Assembly (NCBI GenBank): GCA_947628005.1
Contig: CANQYI010000001.1
Span: 124,001 to 188,000, forward strand
DNA length: 64,000 nt
Source: an uncultured Clostridia bacterium
Lineage (GTDB): Bacteria > Bacillota > Clostridia > TANB77 > CAG-465
Reading direction: 5' to 3'
A program made the translations under genes and the position numbers. The notes beneath the pieces are model-generated. The model was given only the letters and a program-made list of their open reading frames with translations, searched no databases and had not been told where the DNA came from. This document shows, piece by piece, positions 36,652 through 44,405 of the stretch. Within the stretch, counting starts at the first letter, position 1, and each line of letters begins with the position of its first letter.

Positions 36652-36755
36652 ACATACAGTAGTACCTTTTTTTAGATGTATTGTTTTTAACAAAAAAATA
36701 CATCTATTTCAAAATTTCATCTATATTCATTTTTAATTTAAACTCTATATTATTA
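36643..36755 (+). repeat. Element-end repeat, copy 1, with recombinase-gene stump
   Basis: Nearly identical to 40955-41063 apart from a few small indels. It includes the attachment core, an AT-rich hairpin (AGATGTAT...ATACATCT) and the last ~16 codons plus TAG of a serine recombinase gene (minus strand, IEFKLKMNIDEILK). The rest of that recombinase gene is missing here. Homology stops at 36755, and the CYTH gene ends at 36759. Confidence 0.85.
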
Positions 36756-36758
36756 TAA

Positions 36759-37238
36759 TTATATTTTATTATGTATGTTTTCAACAACTTCTTTATATAT
36801 ATTATCTACTTTTTCATTTTTACCTTCAATACCGACAACGAACATTATATCAGGGGATATATATGAATCTAACTCAAATTTTACATCCTCTTTCTGATAT
36901 ACTACTCTTGTTCTATTCAAAATTTTATCTTTTTTATAGCCTAATATTTCTAATATTGAATTTATTGCATCTATATTATCATCTTTAATAGTTAGTGGTA
37001 TTGTTTCCCTCGATATCTTTAATATATCATCAGTATTATTATCATCTTTAAAATCTAATAATTTTTCAATTCCACTATCGTTTATCTTAGTAGTTATTCT
37101 AGCCAATATTTTATTTTGATTTCTATATAATTCTCTAATTTGCCTATTTTCAGAAATTAATTTATAATTATTTTTTTCACAATAGTCTATATATGGTTTT
37201 ATATCTTTTACTTTAAAACTATACTCATATTCTTTCAT
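36759..37238 (-). CDS. CYTH-domain protein (CyaB/ThTPase-like)
   Basis: 159 residues. An N-terminal E.E.SFKV strand, alternating charged strands (ILARITTKI, KLLDFKD) and RTRVVYQKEDVKFELDSY match the CYTH tunnel fold of class IV adenylate cyclases, thiamine triphosphatases and inorganic triphosphatases. These act on triphosphate substrates with metal ions. Which reaction applies here is unknown. It begins directly after the glycosyltransferase stop and is the last gene of a three-gene set. Confidence 0.72.
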   Translation of the reverse strand: MKEYEYSFKVKDIKPYIDYCEKNNYKLISENRQIRELYRNQNKILARITTKINDSGIEKLLDFKDDNNTDDILKISRETIPLTIKDDNIDAINSILEILGYKKDKILNRTRVVYQKEDVKFELDSYISPDIMFVVGIEGKNEKVDNIYKEVVENIHNKI

Positions 37239-38492
37239 TTAAAAGTTCTCCTTTTTTAAAATTTTTAAAATACAAGATTCACAATTTTTCTCCAAATCAT
37301 AATCTTTTTTTAGCCTTATTTGTGCATTTTTATTTAACTCTTTCATTTTTTCTGTTGTAAAATATTTTTTTATCTCTTTACATGCAAAATCAATATTTGC
37401 TAAATTTACAAGAACGCCATCAACTCCTGAAGTTATTTGCTCGTGCATTCCTCCTATATCATTTGCAACTATTAAAACATTATCTTTATTCATTTTTCTT
37501 ATTTCATTAATAATTAAACCAAATATCTCCTTTTGAGATGGTATTAATAAAATCATATTTTTATTATAATTTTTAACAATATATTGAGCTAAATAAAAAG
37601 GAACATCTACAAAAAGCATTGAGTCATATTCTTTTGCCATATCTTTCAATTCATTTATAAGTGGTTGTCCTTTAAAATATCCCTGAGCAATAACAACAGA
37701 TTTTATTTTTAATTTTTTGCCTATTTTCATTGTAGCATCTAAATTTTTATATTTTTCTGCTCTTCCAAACGATAAAATAATATTATCATAATCTTTTATT
37801 TTATTAAAATAATCAATAGTAATATCATCAAAAGTATAATTAGTTTTATAATCTAATATTTCTCCATTAATAATATCAACCGCTTTTTTAGGTAACAATC
37901 CATATTCATCGATTAGATGTTTTCCAATATATTTACTAGTAACTCCTAAATAGCAATCTTTAGAACTATTTATATAATCAACTGCATCTTTTTCCCATCT
38001 TATTCTTTCATCTAGTATCAACTGACTATTTTTAATAGATGAATCTACTAAATGAATTTTACCTGTTGAATGAGGGATCCATATTTTTATATGTTTTTTA
38101 TCATTATTTAAAAACTTCAACATACCAGCAAAAGGAGTATCATTTGCGATTGTTATAACATAATCATACTCATCTATATTAATTTTATTTATTTCTTTAG
38201 AAGTATTTAACGATAATGTTTCCCAAATATCTGGTGTGCCATATGTAATCTTTCCTAAAGTACCATTTTCTATTTGAAAAACAGGAAATTTTTCATGCAT
38301 TTTTAATGTTTCATCAGAAAATCCAAATGTATCTACATTATATTTAGGAGTATACAAATTCATCTTATATTCTATATTATTTTTCTTTAGTATTTTCTCC
38401 AATACTGTAATATATCTTTTTACTATCGTTCCAACTCCAGCATAATGGCTTATTATACCATCATGTGCACATAAATTAATTAATAATTTCAT
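37239..38492 (-). CDS. GT-B type glycosyltransferase (family 4-like)
   Basis: 417 residues. N-terminal LINLCAHDGIISHYAGVGTIV is the usual start of GT4 enzymes with a glycine-rich acceptor loop. The nucleotide-sugar half has ILSFGRAEKYKNLDATMKI, PSQKEIFGLIINEIRKM (the E-x7-E motif) and ANDIGGMHEQITSGVDGVLV. It should transfer a sugar from an activated donor; the acceptor is unknown. Its start overlaps the kinase-like gene by 17 bases. Confidence 0.8.
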   Translation of the reverse strand: MKLLINLCAHDGIISHYAGVGTIVKRYITVLEKILKKNNIEYKMNLYTPKYNVDTFGFSDETLKMHEKFPVFQIENGTLGKITYGTPDIWETLSLNTSKEINKINIDEYDYVITIANDTPFAGMLKFLNNDKKHIKIWIPHSTGKIHLVDSSIKNSQLILDERIRWEKDAVDYINSSKDCYLGVTSKYIGKHLIDEYGLLPKKAVDIINGEILDYKTNYTFDDITIDYFNKIKDYDNIILSFGRAEKYKNLDATMKIGKKLKIKSVVIAQGYFKGQPLINELKDMAKEYDSMLFVDVPFYLAQYIVKNYNKNMILLIPSQKEIFGLIINEIRKMNKDNVLIVANDIGGMHEQITSGVDGVLVNLANIDFACKEIKKYFTTEKMKELNKNAQIRLKKDYDLEKNCESCILKILKKENF

Positions 38493-39015
38493 GTATCACC
38501 TCCATTATATTTTGTTGATGATATTCATTCACAATAACATTTTTAGAATATTTAAAGCAATTATATAATGTGATGCTTTCTAATAATTTTTGATTTTCAA
38601 TTGAACCATAGGGATCATTTTTATTATTACTAGTTATAGAGAATTTTTTACCCTTATTAGTTAAAAATAAAATTATATGATTTTCAAAGTATATATTTTT
38701 AACTTTTTCGAACCATTCTTCAACCATATTTTTATCAAAATCTTTATCTATAATGTTTTTTGTTTGATTATACGATAATGTACTTATCGGGCCTCTATCC
38801 ATTACAAATATTCCATTTTTATTTATCATAGATATTTTCATATCATCATTAATTATATAATCTTTTTCACTATCAGATACTCTATTTTTAATATCTTCTT
38901 TTATTATTTCATCAATTGTGTATACATCTTTTAACTTTAGTTTTTTTATAGTATTTAAAATAGTAGTTTTTCCAACGCCAGGCAATCCTTCTAAAAAAAC
39001 AATTTTTCCTCTCAT
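38476..39015 (-). CDS. P-loop nucleotide kinase-like protein
   Basis: 179 residues. Walker A is GLPGVGKTTIL near residues 9-19 and the DR(G/H) motif of deoxynucleoside/thymidylate kinases appears as FVMDRGPISTLSYN. The lid region is poorly conserved. It could phosphorylate a nucleotide, a deoxynucleoside or a small alcohol. It is the first gene of the kinase-glycosyltransferase-CYTH set, with a GGTGA ribosome site. Confidence 0.72.
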   Translation of the reverse strand: MRGKIVFLEGLPGVGKTTILNTIKKLKLKDVYTIDEIIKEDIKNRVSDSEKDYIINDDMKISMINKNGIFVMDRGPISTLSYNQTKNIIDKDFDKNMVEEWFEKVKNIYFENHIILFLTNKGKKFSITSNNKNDPYGSIENQKLLESITLYNCFKYSKNVIVNEYHQQNIMEVIHEIIN

Positions 39016-39132
39016 AAGTTCACCAATCCATTACATTTTTTTACAACCATAACATATAAATTCCTTCATACTATATTTAAGTTTATTAACAATTATTTTA
39101 CTACATATTGTTTTAAATATCAATGCTAAAAA

Positions 39133-39180
39133 AAATGAAAAAGTTGAAACAAATTATAATTTTTTTCAACTTTTTCATTT
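39133..39180. terminator. Strong bidirectional hairpin
   Basis: A 17-bp stem AAATGAAAAAGTTGAAA / TTTCAACTTTTTCATTT after the stop of the 39185 gene, with a T-rich loop. It isolates that gene from the kinase set. Confidence 0.75.
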
Positions 39181-39184
39181 ACAA

Positions 39185-40513
39185 CTAGTAAATTAACCTT
39201 GGATTCGGATACATAAATCTGTTCATTACTTGGTATTCAGGAAATGCAGCTAAATAATGGCAAGCCACTTCACATGAATTATCAGTGGTGTGTATAAAAT
39301 TAGCAATAATCGGATCCCAATAAAACGGCTTATTATCAAACCAATTAACAATTTTATACTCAATTTTCTTTGACAACTCTTCTCTAGCCCTAATTTTTCT
39401 TTCATGTAATTTTTCTGCATATTCATGTACTAGCATAACATTGCAAGGACCTAACATTGATCTTTCATATTTATATCCATCTGGATGAAAGGCATTCATA
39501 ATTCTTATTCCATCTTTACTTTTCCCACCTAAAACTGATAAATACTCTCCACATACATACTTTTCCCTAACTAAACTTCTCTTTACTAATTCACTTTTAT
39601 TAACATAATAAGTAGATGGCTTCACAATAACGCAATTTAATTGTTCTTCGAAAAAGAATCTTGGTGTCAATTCCGTAAAATTTACTTTTTTTCCATTGAT
39701 AATCGTAGTTTTAACTTCCTCAGGAAAATATTTAATTTTTTCAGAATTAATCCATTGAGCAAGTTCTATTTGCCGTTCAACATTTTCATTTTTACTTATT
39801 AATTCAAACAACTCTGACCGCCATATTTCCATTTGTATTAGAATCAATCCTAAATTTTTATTTTTATTATCTATTAATAGTTTATTGTTGGAAATTCGTT
39901 CTAACAACAAAACGTAACTTTCAAAAGCGTCATACTTATTTATTTCATGTATTAAAGATTCGTTTTGCTGTAATTTTGTTTGAATATCTTCAGCCCTACT
40001 TATACTAATATCATATATTAATTGTCTAACACTTTTTAATAATTTAATGAGACTACTGTCTAGATAATAATAATTTGAGTAAAATAGGCCATCTTGCACC
40101 TTTCCAACCTTCCCATGACAATAGCCTATAGTAGGAGCACAATCAAGCTGGTAATAATTATGATTTTCATCTGAAACCAAAACAACAAAATGATTATCTC
40201 CATCTGCGCATATTTGAAATGGCTTTTTAGTAGCTAATACTAATGTATGATTAAATCCTATTTTATATTCTTTCATATATTCAATTGCAAGTATAGATGC
40301 CGTATATGAATCTCCTTTCATTTCTTCGAATTCATATTTGGGATTAGGAACACCTGTAATCAACATTGTTTGTCTTATTAAGTCTACAACTATTTGAAGT
40401 CTAGTTTCAAAGTTTAACTCCCAAAAGCTCTTTTTCATTTTACTATCCCCAAAAGTATTTCTATGACCAGTAATAACAAATAATTCATCCAATATAGGTA
40501 ATAAAGAATTCAT
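39185..40513 (-). CDS. Unrecognised 442-residue protein
   Basis: No family recognised with certainty. It is soluble and has no signal peptide. Residues 85-165 show GDSYTASILAIEYMK, DGDNHFVVLVSD and YYQLDCAPTIGYCHG, spaced like the Cys-His-Asp blocks of transglutaminase-like or papain-fold enzymes, but with Ser or Thr where the nucleophile would be; this is only a resemblance. The C-terminal half contains LSVLGGKSKDGIRIMN and SMLGPCNVMLVHEYAEKLHERK. A GGAG site precedes the ATG. It is cargo of the element in yabG. Confidence 0.6.
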   Translation of the reverse strand: MNSLLPILDELFVITGHRNTFGDSKMKKSFWELNFETRLQIVVDLIRQTMLITGVPNPKYEFEEMKGDSYTASILAIEYMKEYKIGFNHTLVLATKKPFQICADGDNHFVVLVSDENHNYYQLDCAPTIGYCHGKVGKVQDGLFYSNYYYLDSSLIKLLKSVRQLIYDISISRAEDIQTKLQQNESLIHEINKYDAFESYVLLLERISNNKLLIDNKNKNLGLILIQMEIWRSELFELISKNENVERQIELAQWINSEKIKYFPEEVKTTIINGKKVNFTELTPRFFFEEQLNCVIVKPSTYYVNKSELVKRSLVREKYVCGEYLSVLGGKSKDGIRIMNAFHPDGYKYERSMLGPCNVMLVHEYAEKLHERKIRAREELSKKIEYKIVNWFDNKPFYWDPIIANFIHTTDNSCEVACHYLAAFPEYQVMNRFMYPNPRLIY

Positions 40514-40636
40514 TTATTTTCTCCTTTCTCTTAATCAAAAAAAAGTTCTTATATTATGTAACATACATTATATCACTTATGCAGCAATATGTAAATATTA
40601 TATATAAAATATATAATATTTTTATTGTATATTGAA

Positions 40637-40857
40637 AACCACGGGTTTTTCCCGTGGTTCTAAAAAAGCGGAAGCGTTGAGTAGAAAAATCACTCCTTTT
40701 CTGTTATAATAAATAAGTCTGGCGAGGCTTAAATATTAATGGAAAGGAGTGATTTTAAATGTCTAATACAAGAATAGACTTAAATAGTTTAGCACATTCG
40801 AAATGGAATTGCAAGTATCATGTGGTGTTCGCGCCCAAGCACAGAATTTTGGATTAA
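40637..40857 (+). mobile_element. IS200/IS605-type fossil with truncated tnpA
   Basis: The left-end hairpin AACCACGGG / CCCGTGGTT (40637-40659) is typical of IS200-family ends. The ORF at 40759-40857 starts MSNTRIDLNSLAHSKWNCKY and HVVFAPKHRILD, the N-terminus of the HUH transposase TnpA, and then stops. AATCACTCCTTTTC and GGAAAGGAGTGATT form a longer inverted pair around the leader. The remaining transposase and the right end are missing, so it cannot move by itself. The stretch from 40858 to 40954 shows nothing else. Confidence 0.8.
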
Positions 40858-40954
40858 TTTCTATAAGTATAGTGATTAAAAATTATGAAGTAAAAACTCA
40901 GTAAAAATATCTATTTCGCATTTCATTTTTGAACTACTCATGTTGAATACAATA

Positions 40955-41063
40955 GTGTGTATGACATACAGTAGTACCTTTTTTTAGATGTACTTTTTTA
41001 CAAAAATACATCTATTTCAAAATTTCATCTATATTCATTTTTAATTTAAACTCTATATTATTA
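40955..41063 (+). repeat. Element-end repeat, copy 2, with internal attachment core
   Basis: GTGTGTATG (40955-40963) followed by the same 100-odd bases as at 36643-36755, up to CTCTATATTATTA. Here the recombinase gene continues intact. The sequence to the left, GAATACAATA, resembles the right end of the element (TCATACACTG), which fits a junction between two tandem elements. Confidence 0.8.
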
Positions 41064-42595
41064 CCATTAATATATGCTTTATCTAATACTTTACCTATAA
41101 TGTTTGGATTTAAGTCTTTTCCATCTATTATTTGTTTAAAAATTTCTAGATTGTCTTTTAAATCGTACTTTAACTTTTTCTTATCAATTGTTTTAATATT
41201 TTTTTTATATTCTTCTAACTTTTTTATTTTAGTTACAATTTGATTTTCCATTTGATTATATGTTTTTTCAACTAATACTTTTTCTTCATCAGTTATTCCA
41301 ACTAAGGCCTTTATTCTTTGTTCTATTATAAGTTTATATTCTGCCTTATTTCTTTCAATTTGTCTTTCTATTCTTTCTTTTTCTTTTTTACTATTATAAT
41401 CTTTATCATCTAATTCTATTTTCTTAATTACATCTTTGTAACTTTTACTTATTTCTTTTAATAAAACCTTAAATTGATCCAAAACATAATCTTCCCTTAT
41501 ATTATTATATGTCTTACAAAAACTTCTTTTTCTTGCATTTGTACATACATAACATTGTTTAGGTTTATAATCTTTTCTGTAACTCCTAACCCTTGTAATT
41601 CCCGACATTGTTGCTCCACAGTTACCACATTTTAAAAGTCCTCTAAATATATAATTCCTACTATTTCTTTTATAATATAATGCTTGAGATTCAGACCTAC
41701 TTTTTATTAATTGTTGTGCTTTATTAAATAGTTCTTTATCAATTATAGCCTCATGATGCTTTTTAAAAACATGATTTAAGTCCTTATCCATGCGTTTTGC
41801 TTTTCCATGTATAGTTATTCTTTCTGTCTTATGAGTCCTAAAATTTCCTATATATGCATCATCTTCTAAAATCCTACCAACAGTAGATGATATCCATCTA
41901 TCACTTACCCTATTTTGATATGTTCTTCCTATTTTATTATAAATTTCAGCTCTCCATTTAGATGGTGTTTTATAACCCATTTCATTTAAATAATTTGCAA
42001 TCCTTTGAAACCCATACAATTTATTAACATATAGGTCAAATATAAGTTTTACGATAGCTTTTCCCTCATCATCTATTAATAATTCTGTCCTATTTAATGG
42101 ATTTTTATAATATCCAAATGAGCCATTAGTTATAGCTGTCCCATTTTTTTGTTTACTGTGCAAACTTGACTTTACTTTATTTGAAACATCTCTTACTAAT
42201 CTTTCGTTATACCAAGTGGTAATACCCAAACAATCATCATTATTTTCCTTAATATTTAAAGTACCACCTAACTCTTTAACTAATACAAGGTTTTTGCCCA
42301 TTTCTTTTATATCATCTATCAAAGTCAAAACTCTTCCATTTTTTCTTCCTATTCTTGATAAATCTTTAGCATAAATTGTACTAATATTACCTGCATATAA
42401 TTCATCTAACATTCTATTAAAATTTGGTCTGTTAAACAAATAACCTGATACGTTGTCATCAATATAAAACTCATCAATTTTTTCATTTATAGAACTTGCA
42501 TAGTCATTTATCATCTGAATTTGTTCTTCGATACTGGAATAATTCTTTTTATCTTCATCTCTACTAAGTCTACAATATCCTACTTTTTTCCCCAT
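41012..42595 (-). CDS. Large serine recombinase
   Basis: 527 residues. The N-terminal resolvase domain has GYCRLSRDEDKKNYSSIEEQ with the nucleophile in YCRLS, then DDNVSGYLFNRPNFNRML and AKDLSRIGR. The recombinase domain follows (NGSFGYYKNP, RIANYLNEMGYKTPS, VGRILEDDAYIG). A zinc ribbon with CGNCGATM and CYVC, and a C-terminal coiled coil, complete the SpoIVCA/Tn4451-type layout. It should cut and rejoin the GTGTGTATG cores. The stop lies 50 bp from the internal core. GGAGG precedes the ATG. In skin-like systems the enzyme is made in the mother cell during sporulation; no sigma-E or sigma-K promoter could be assigned here. Confidence 0.93.
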   Translation of the reverse strand: MGKKVGYCRLSRDEDKKNYSSIEEQIQMINDYASSINEKIDEFYIDDNVSGYLFNRPNFNRMLDELYAGNISTIYAKDLSRIGRKNGRVLTLIDDIKEMGKNLVLVKELGGTLNIKENNDDCLGITTWYNERLVRDVSNKVKSSLHSKQKNGTAITNGSFGYYKNPLNRTELLIDDEGKAIVKLIFDLYVNKLYGFQRIANYLNEMGYKTPSKWRAEIYNKIGRTYQNRVSDRWISSTVGRILEDDAYIGNFRTHKTERITIHGKAKRMDKDLNHVFKKHHEAIIDKELFNKAQQLIKSRSESQALYYKRNSRNYIFRGLLKCGNCGATMSGITRVRSYRKDYKPKQCYVCTNARKRSFCKTYNNIREDYVLDQFKVLLKEISKSYKDVIKKIELDDKDYNSKKEKERIERQIERNKAEYKLIIEQRIKALVGITDEEKVLVEKTYNQMENQIVTKIKKLEEYKKNIKTIDKKKLKYDLKDNLEIFKQIIDGKDLNPNIIGKVLDKAYINGNNIEFKLKMNIDEILK

Positions 42596-42670
42596 TATAT
42601 ACCTCCAATTTTGGAAAAAAATATTATATTATTCTTACTATAATATAATAAAATTAGAATTATATAAAAG

Positions 42671-42871
42671 TCAATCCCTTATTTTTTTCATATTTTCTAA
42701 TACATCTTTTATACACATTTCTGCTGACATATTTCCACCAACAAAAACTATAATATTATTTTCTCCATTTTGTAATTTATCTATTTCCTTCTTGCATTTT
42801 TCATTTTCATACTCAGATTCCGATAAAAAAAAATATATTTTTTTATTTTCTCTATTATTTTTTATTTTCAT
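42671..42871 (-). CDS. Small protein upstream of the recombinase
   Basis: 66 residues: a charged, tyrosine-rich N-terminus (NRENKKIYFFLSESEYENE) and NNIIVFVGGNMSAEMCIKDVL. AGGTGG precedes the ATG and the recombinase starts 75 bases downstream. Family not recognised. By size and position it might be the recombination directionality factor needed for excision, but there is no sequence support for that. Confidence 0.5.
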   Translation of the reverse strand: MKIKNNRENKKIYFFLSESEYENEKCKKEIDKLQNGENNIIVFVGGNMSAEMCIKDVLENMKKIRD

Positions 42872-43099
42872 TAAGTACCACCTACTATATTCTATTACTA
42901 TAATATTTTACTAGAACTACATTATCTAATTATTTCTTTCTGTTTCATCATAATCAATTTGCCCATAATATTTTTAAATAAATACAATACTATTATAAAA
43001 AATGATATAGATTTCACTTTTTTCATCATCTACATTAATATGATATTGACTATACACATTTTTATTGCTATAATTCAAATATTACAAGGAGGCATATTA

Positions 43100-43489
43100 A
43101 TGAATAAAGAAGAACTATTAGAATTATTGAATAGTTTAAATTTACCTAAAACAGAATACTATATTTTATCAAGTGGCTCAATGTTATTTTACGGTTTGCG
43201 AGATGTTGCACAAGATTTAGATTTATGTGTATCTAACGAACTTTTTAAACAATTAAAAGAAAAATATAATCTTAATGAAAGTGATAAAAATGATTATGGC
43301 TTTTATCATATTTCAGAAAAAATTGAAATTGTACCAAATAGTAAAGAAAATTTCAAAATGGATTATAAAGATGGATATCCTGTTGAAAGTCTAAGTAATA
43401 TATTAGCATTCAAAGAAAAAAGAAATGCAGCTAAGGATCAAAAAGACATAGAAAATATAAAAAAATATTTAAAAAATAATGCAAATTAA
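43100..43489 (+). CDS. Nucleotidyltransferase-fold protein
   Basis: 129 residues from the ATG at 43100 with AAGGAGG nine bases upstream; a frame open from 42959 is AT-rich leader. SSGSMLFYGLRDVAQDLDLCVS resembles the GS...DxD core of MNT/AbiEii-type nucleotidyltransferases (about residues 21-42), and GYPVESLSNILAFKEKRNAAKDQKDI is the usual C-terminal pattern of that group. Many members are antitoxins or modify RNA or proteins; no toxin partner is adjacent. It is the only clear plus-strand gene in the element and points toward the yabG junction. Confidence 0.65.
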   Translation: MNKEELLELLNSLNLPKTEYYILSSGSMLFYGLRDVAQDLDLCVSNELFKQLKEKYNLNESDKNDYGFYHISEKIEIVPNSKENFKMDYKDGYPVESLSNILAFKEKRNAAKDQKDIENIKKYLKNNAN

Positions 43490-43512
43490 TGCTGTGTATC
43501 TTTAATAATTTT

Positions 43513-44322
43513 TTATTTTTGAGGCACCCGTTTTTCATACACTGGTGTGTATGCTATAGTTTCTGCTACAATTATTGGATCCATCATATCTATTAATACC
43601 CTTTTGGGAGCACTAGCAAAGTTAGCTCCAGCAGAAATAATTGCCTCATAATAGCTCTGACATGCTCCAGCAAATATTACTAGGTTGTCTAAGTTATGCT
43701 CATAACGTCTTGCTTCAAGTACACCTTGTATGTAATATCTTGAATTCTTGTAATTATCTAAATTATATATATCATTTCTTTTTCTTGCAAAAGCATCATG
43801 CCCAGTTAAAATAAGTATATTTGGTCTTATTCTTTGTAATAAGCTATAAACTTGTTTATATTGTTCTTGCTCAGGAATATTATAAGAATATGCTGTAAGT
43901 CCCATTTTCTTGTAACTTTCTCTACACTTTTTAGCATATTCTGCGTCTCCATCAATATGTAAGATTATTCCCGGTTTCTTTAATACATTATCTTTTTTAT
44001 ATATATTGGGATTATCAAAATTATTTTGTTCTCTTATATTATAATAATTTTTATTGTTATAGTTGTTATAGTAATTATTGTTTTTAAACCTTGAATAACA
44101 TCTATTCATTCTTGCCATTCTTGTATTTTCTTCTTTCTTTATATGTAAATCAAATTCTTCTTTTGATATATGTTTTAAATCATATTCTGGGCTATCTGCT
44201 ACAATTCTCACTGTTACTCCTACTAAATCTGCCATACCATTTCTTATATTAGTTATTCTAAATATTACATCATAATTATAAGAACGTCTTGCTACTATAT
44301 CTCCTACTTTAAAAATTTCCAT
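43513..44322 (-). CDS. yabG: Spore protease YabG, N-terminal 260 codons, interrupted
   Basis: As it stands the frame encodes 269 residues: 260 of YabG and nine from the element (VYEKRVPQK). YabG is a sporulation-specific peptidase (U57) that trims coat and cortex proteins in the mother cell. Visible blocks are FKVGDIVARRSYNYDV, ILHIDGDAEYAKKCRESYKKMG (near residues 123-144), LILTGHDAF, RRYEHNLDNLVIFAGACQSYYEA and GANFASAPKRVLIDMMDPI. The break falls after AETIAYTP, and the missing tail is at 36527-36651. The uninterrupted frame would be 297 codons. The ATG follows GGGGTGAT. Confidence 0.9.
   Translation of the reverse strand: MEIFKVGDIVARRSYNYDVIFRITNIRNGMADLVGVTVRIVADSPEYDLKHISKEEFDLHIKKEENTRMARMNRCYSRFKNNNYYNNYNNKNYYNIREQNNFDNPNIYKKDNVLKKPGIILHIDGDAEYAKKCRESYKKMGLTAYSYNIPEQEQYKQVYSLLQRIRPNILILTGHDAFARKRNDIYNLDNYKNSRYYIQGVLEARRYEHNLDNLVIFAGACQSYYEAIISAGANFASAPKRVLIDMMDPIIVAETIAYTPVYEKRVPQK
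43544..43553 (+). other. Right attachment core
   Basis: GGTGTGTATG at the yabG N-terminal side; the element side reads TTTCATACACT, forming an imperfect inverted repeat with the core, and the yabG side continues CTATAGTTTCTG. Confidence 0.75.
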
Positions 44323-44397
44323 AAGAATAATATCACCCCATACAGCATTATATGAATAATACGTATGTGGTGTGCTAACAAGCCCTTCACTATTTCA
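44194..44397. repeat. Direct repeat A: yabG 5' region
   Basis: 204 bp covering the first 43 codons of yabG, its ribosome site and upstream region. It matches 49728-49930 with only one substitution and one single-base deletion. On the minus strand the upstream part includes CATATAATG about 30 bases before the ATG with ACACC about 20 bases further up, which could be a mother-cell sigma-K/E promoter (weak call). Confidence 0.9.
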
Positions 44398-44405
44398 TAA
44401 AAAAA

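Larger units (their letters stand above)
36642..43553. mobile_element. Skin-like element interrupting yabG (6.9 kb core to core)
   Basis: The insert is bounded by GGTGTGTATG at 36642-36651 and 43544-43553 in direct orientation. It encodes a large serine recombinase near one end. Removing one core plus the interior rejoins yabG in frame. Cargo, from left: a CYTH protein, a glycosyltransferase, a nucleotide-kinase-like protein, an unknown protein and an IS200-type fossil, then a third core-like site (40955-40963), the recombinase, a small ORF and a nucleotidyltransferase-like gene. The internal site and the duplicated flank suggest two elements in tandem. Serine-recombinase elements excised from sporulation genes are known for sigK (skin), spsM and others. 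Excision here is predicted, not shown. Confidence 0.8.

Noticed and set aside
42959-43099. N-terminal extension of the nucleotidyltransferase-like gene
   Set aside because: The extension is AT-rich and hydrophobic without a ribosome site, while AAGGAGG sits at the correct distance before the ATG at 43100.
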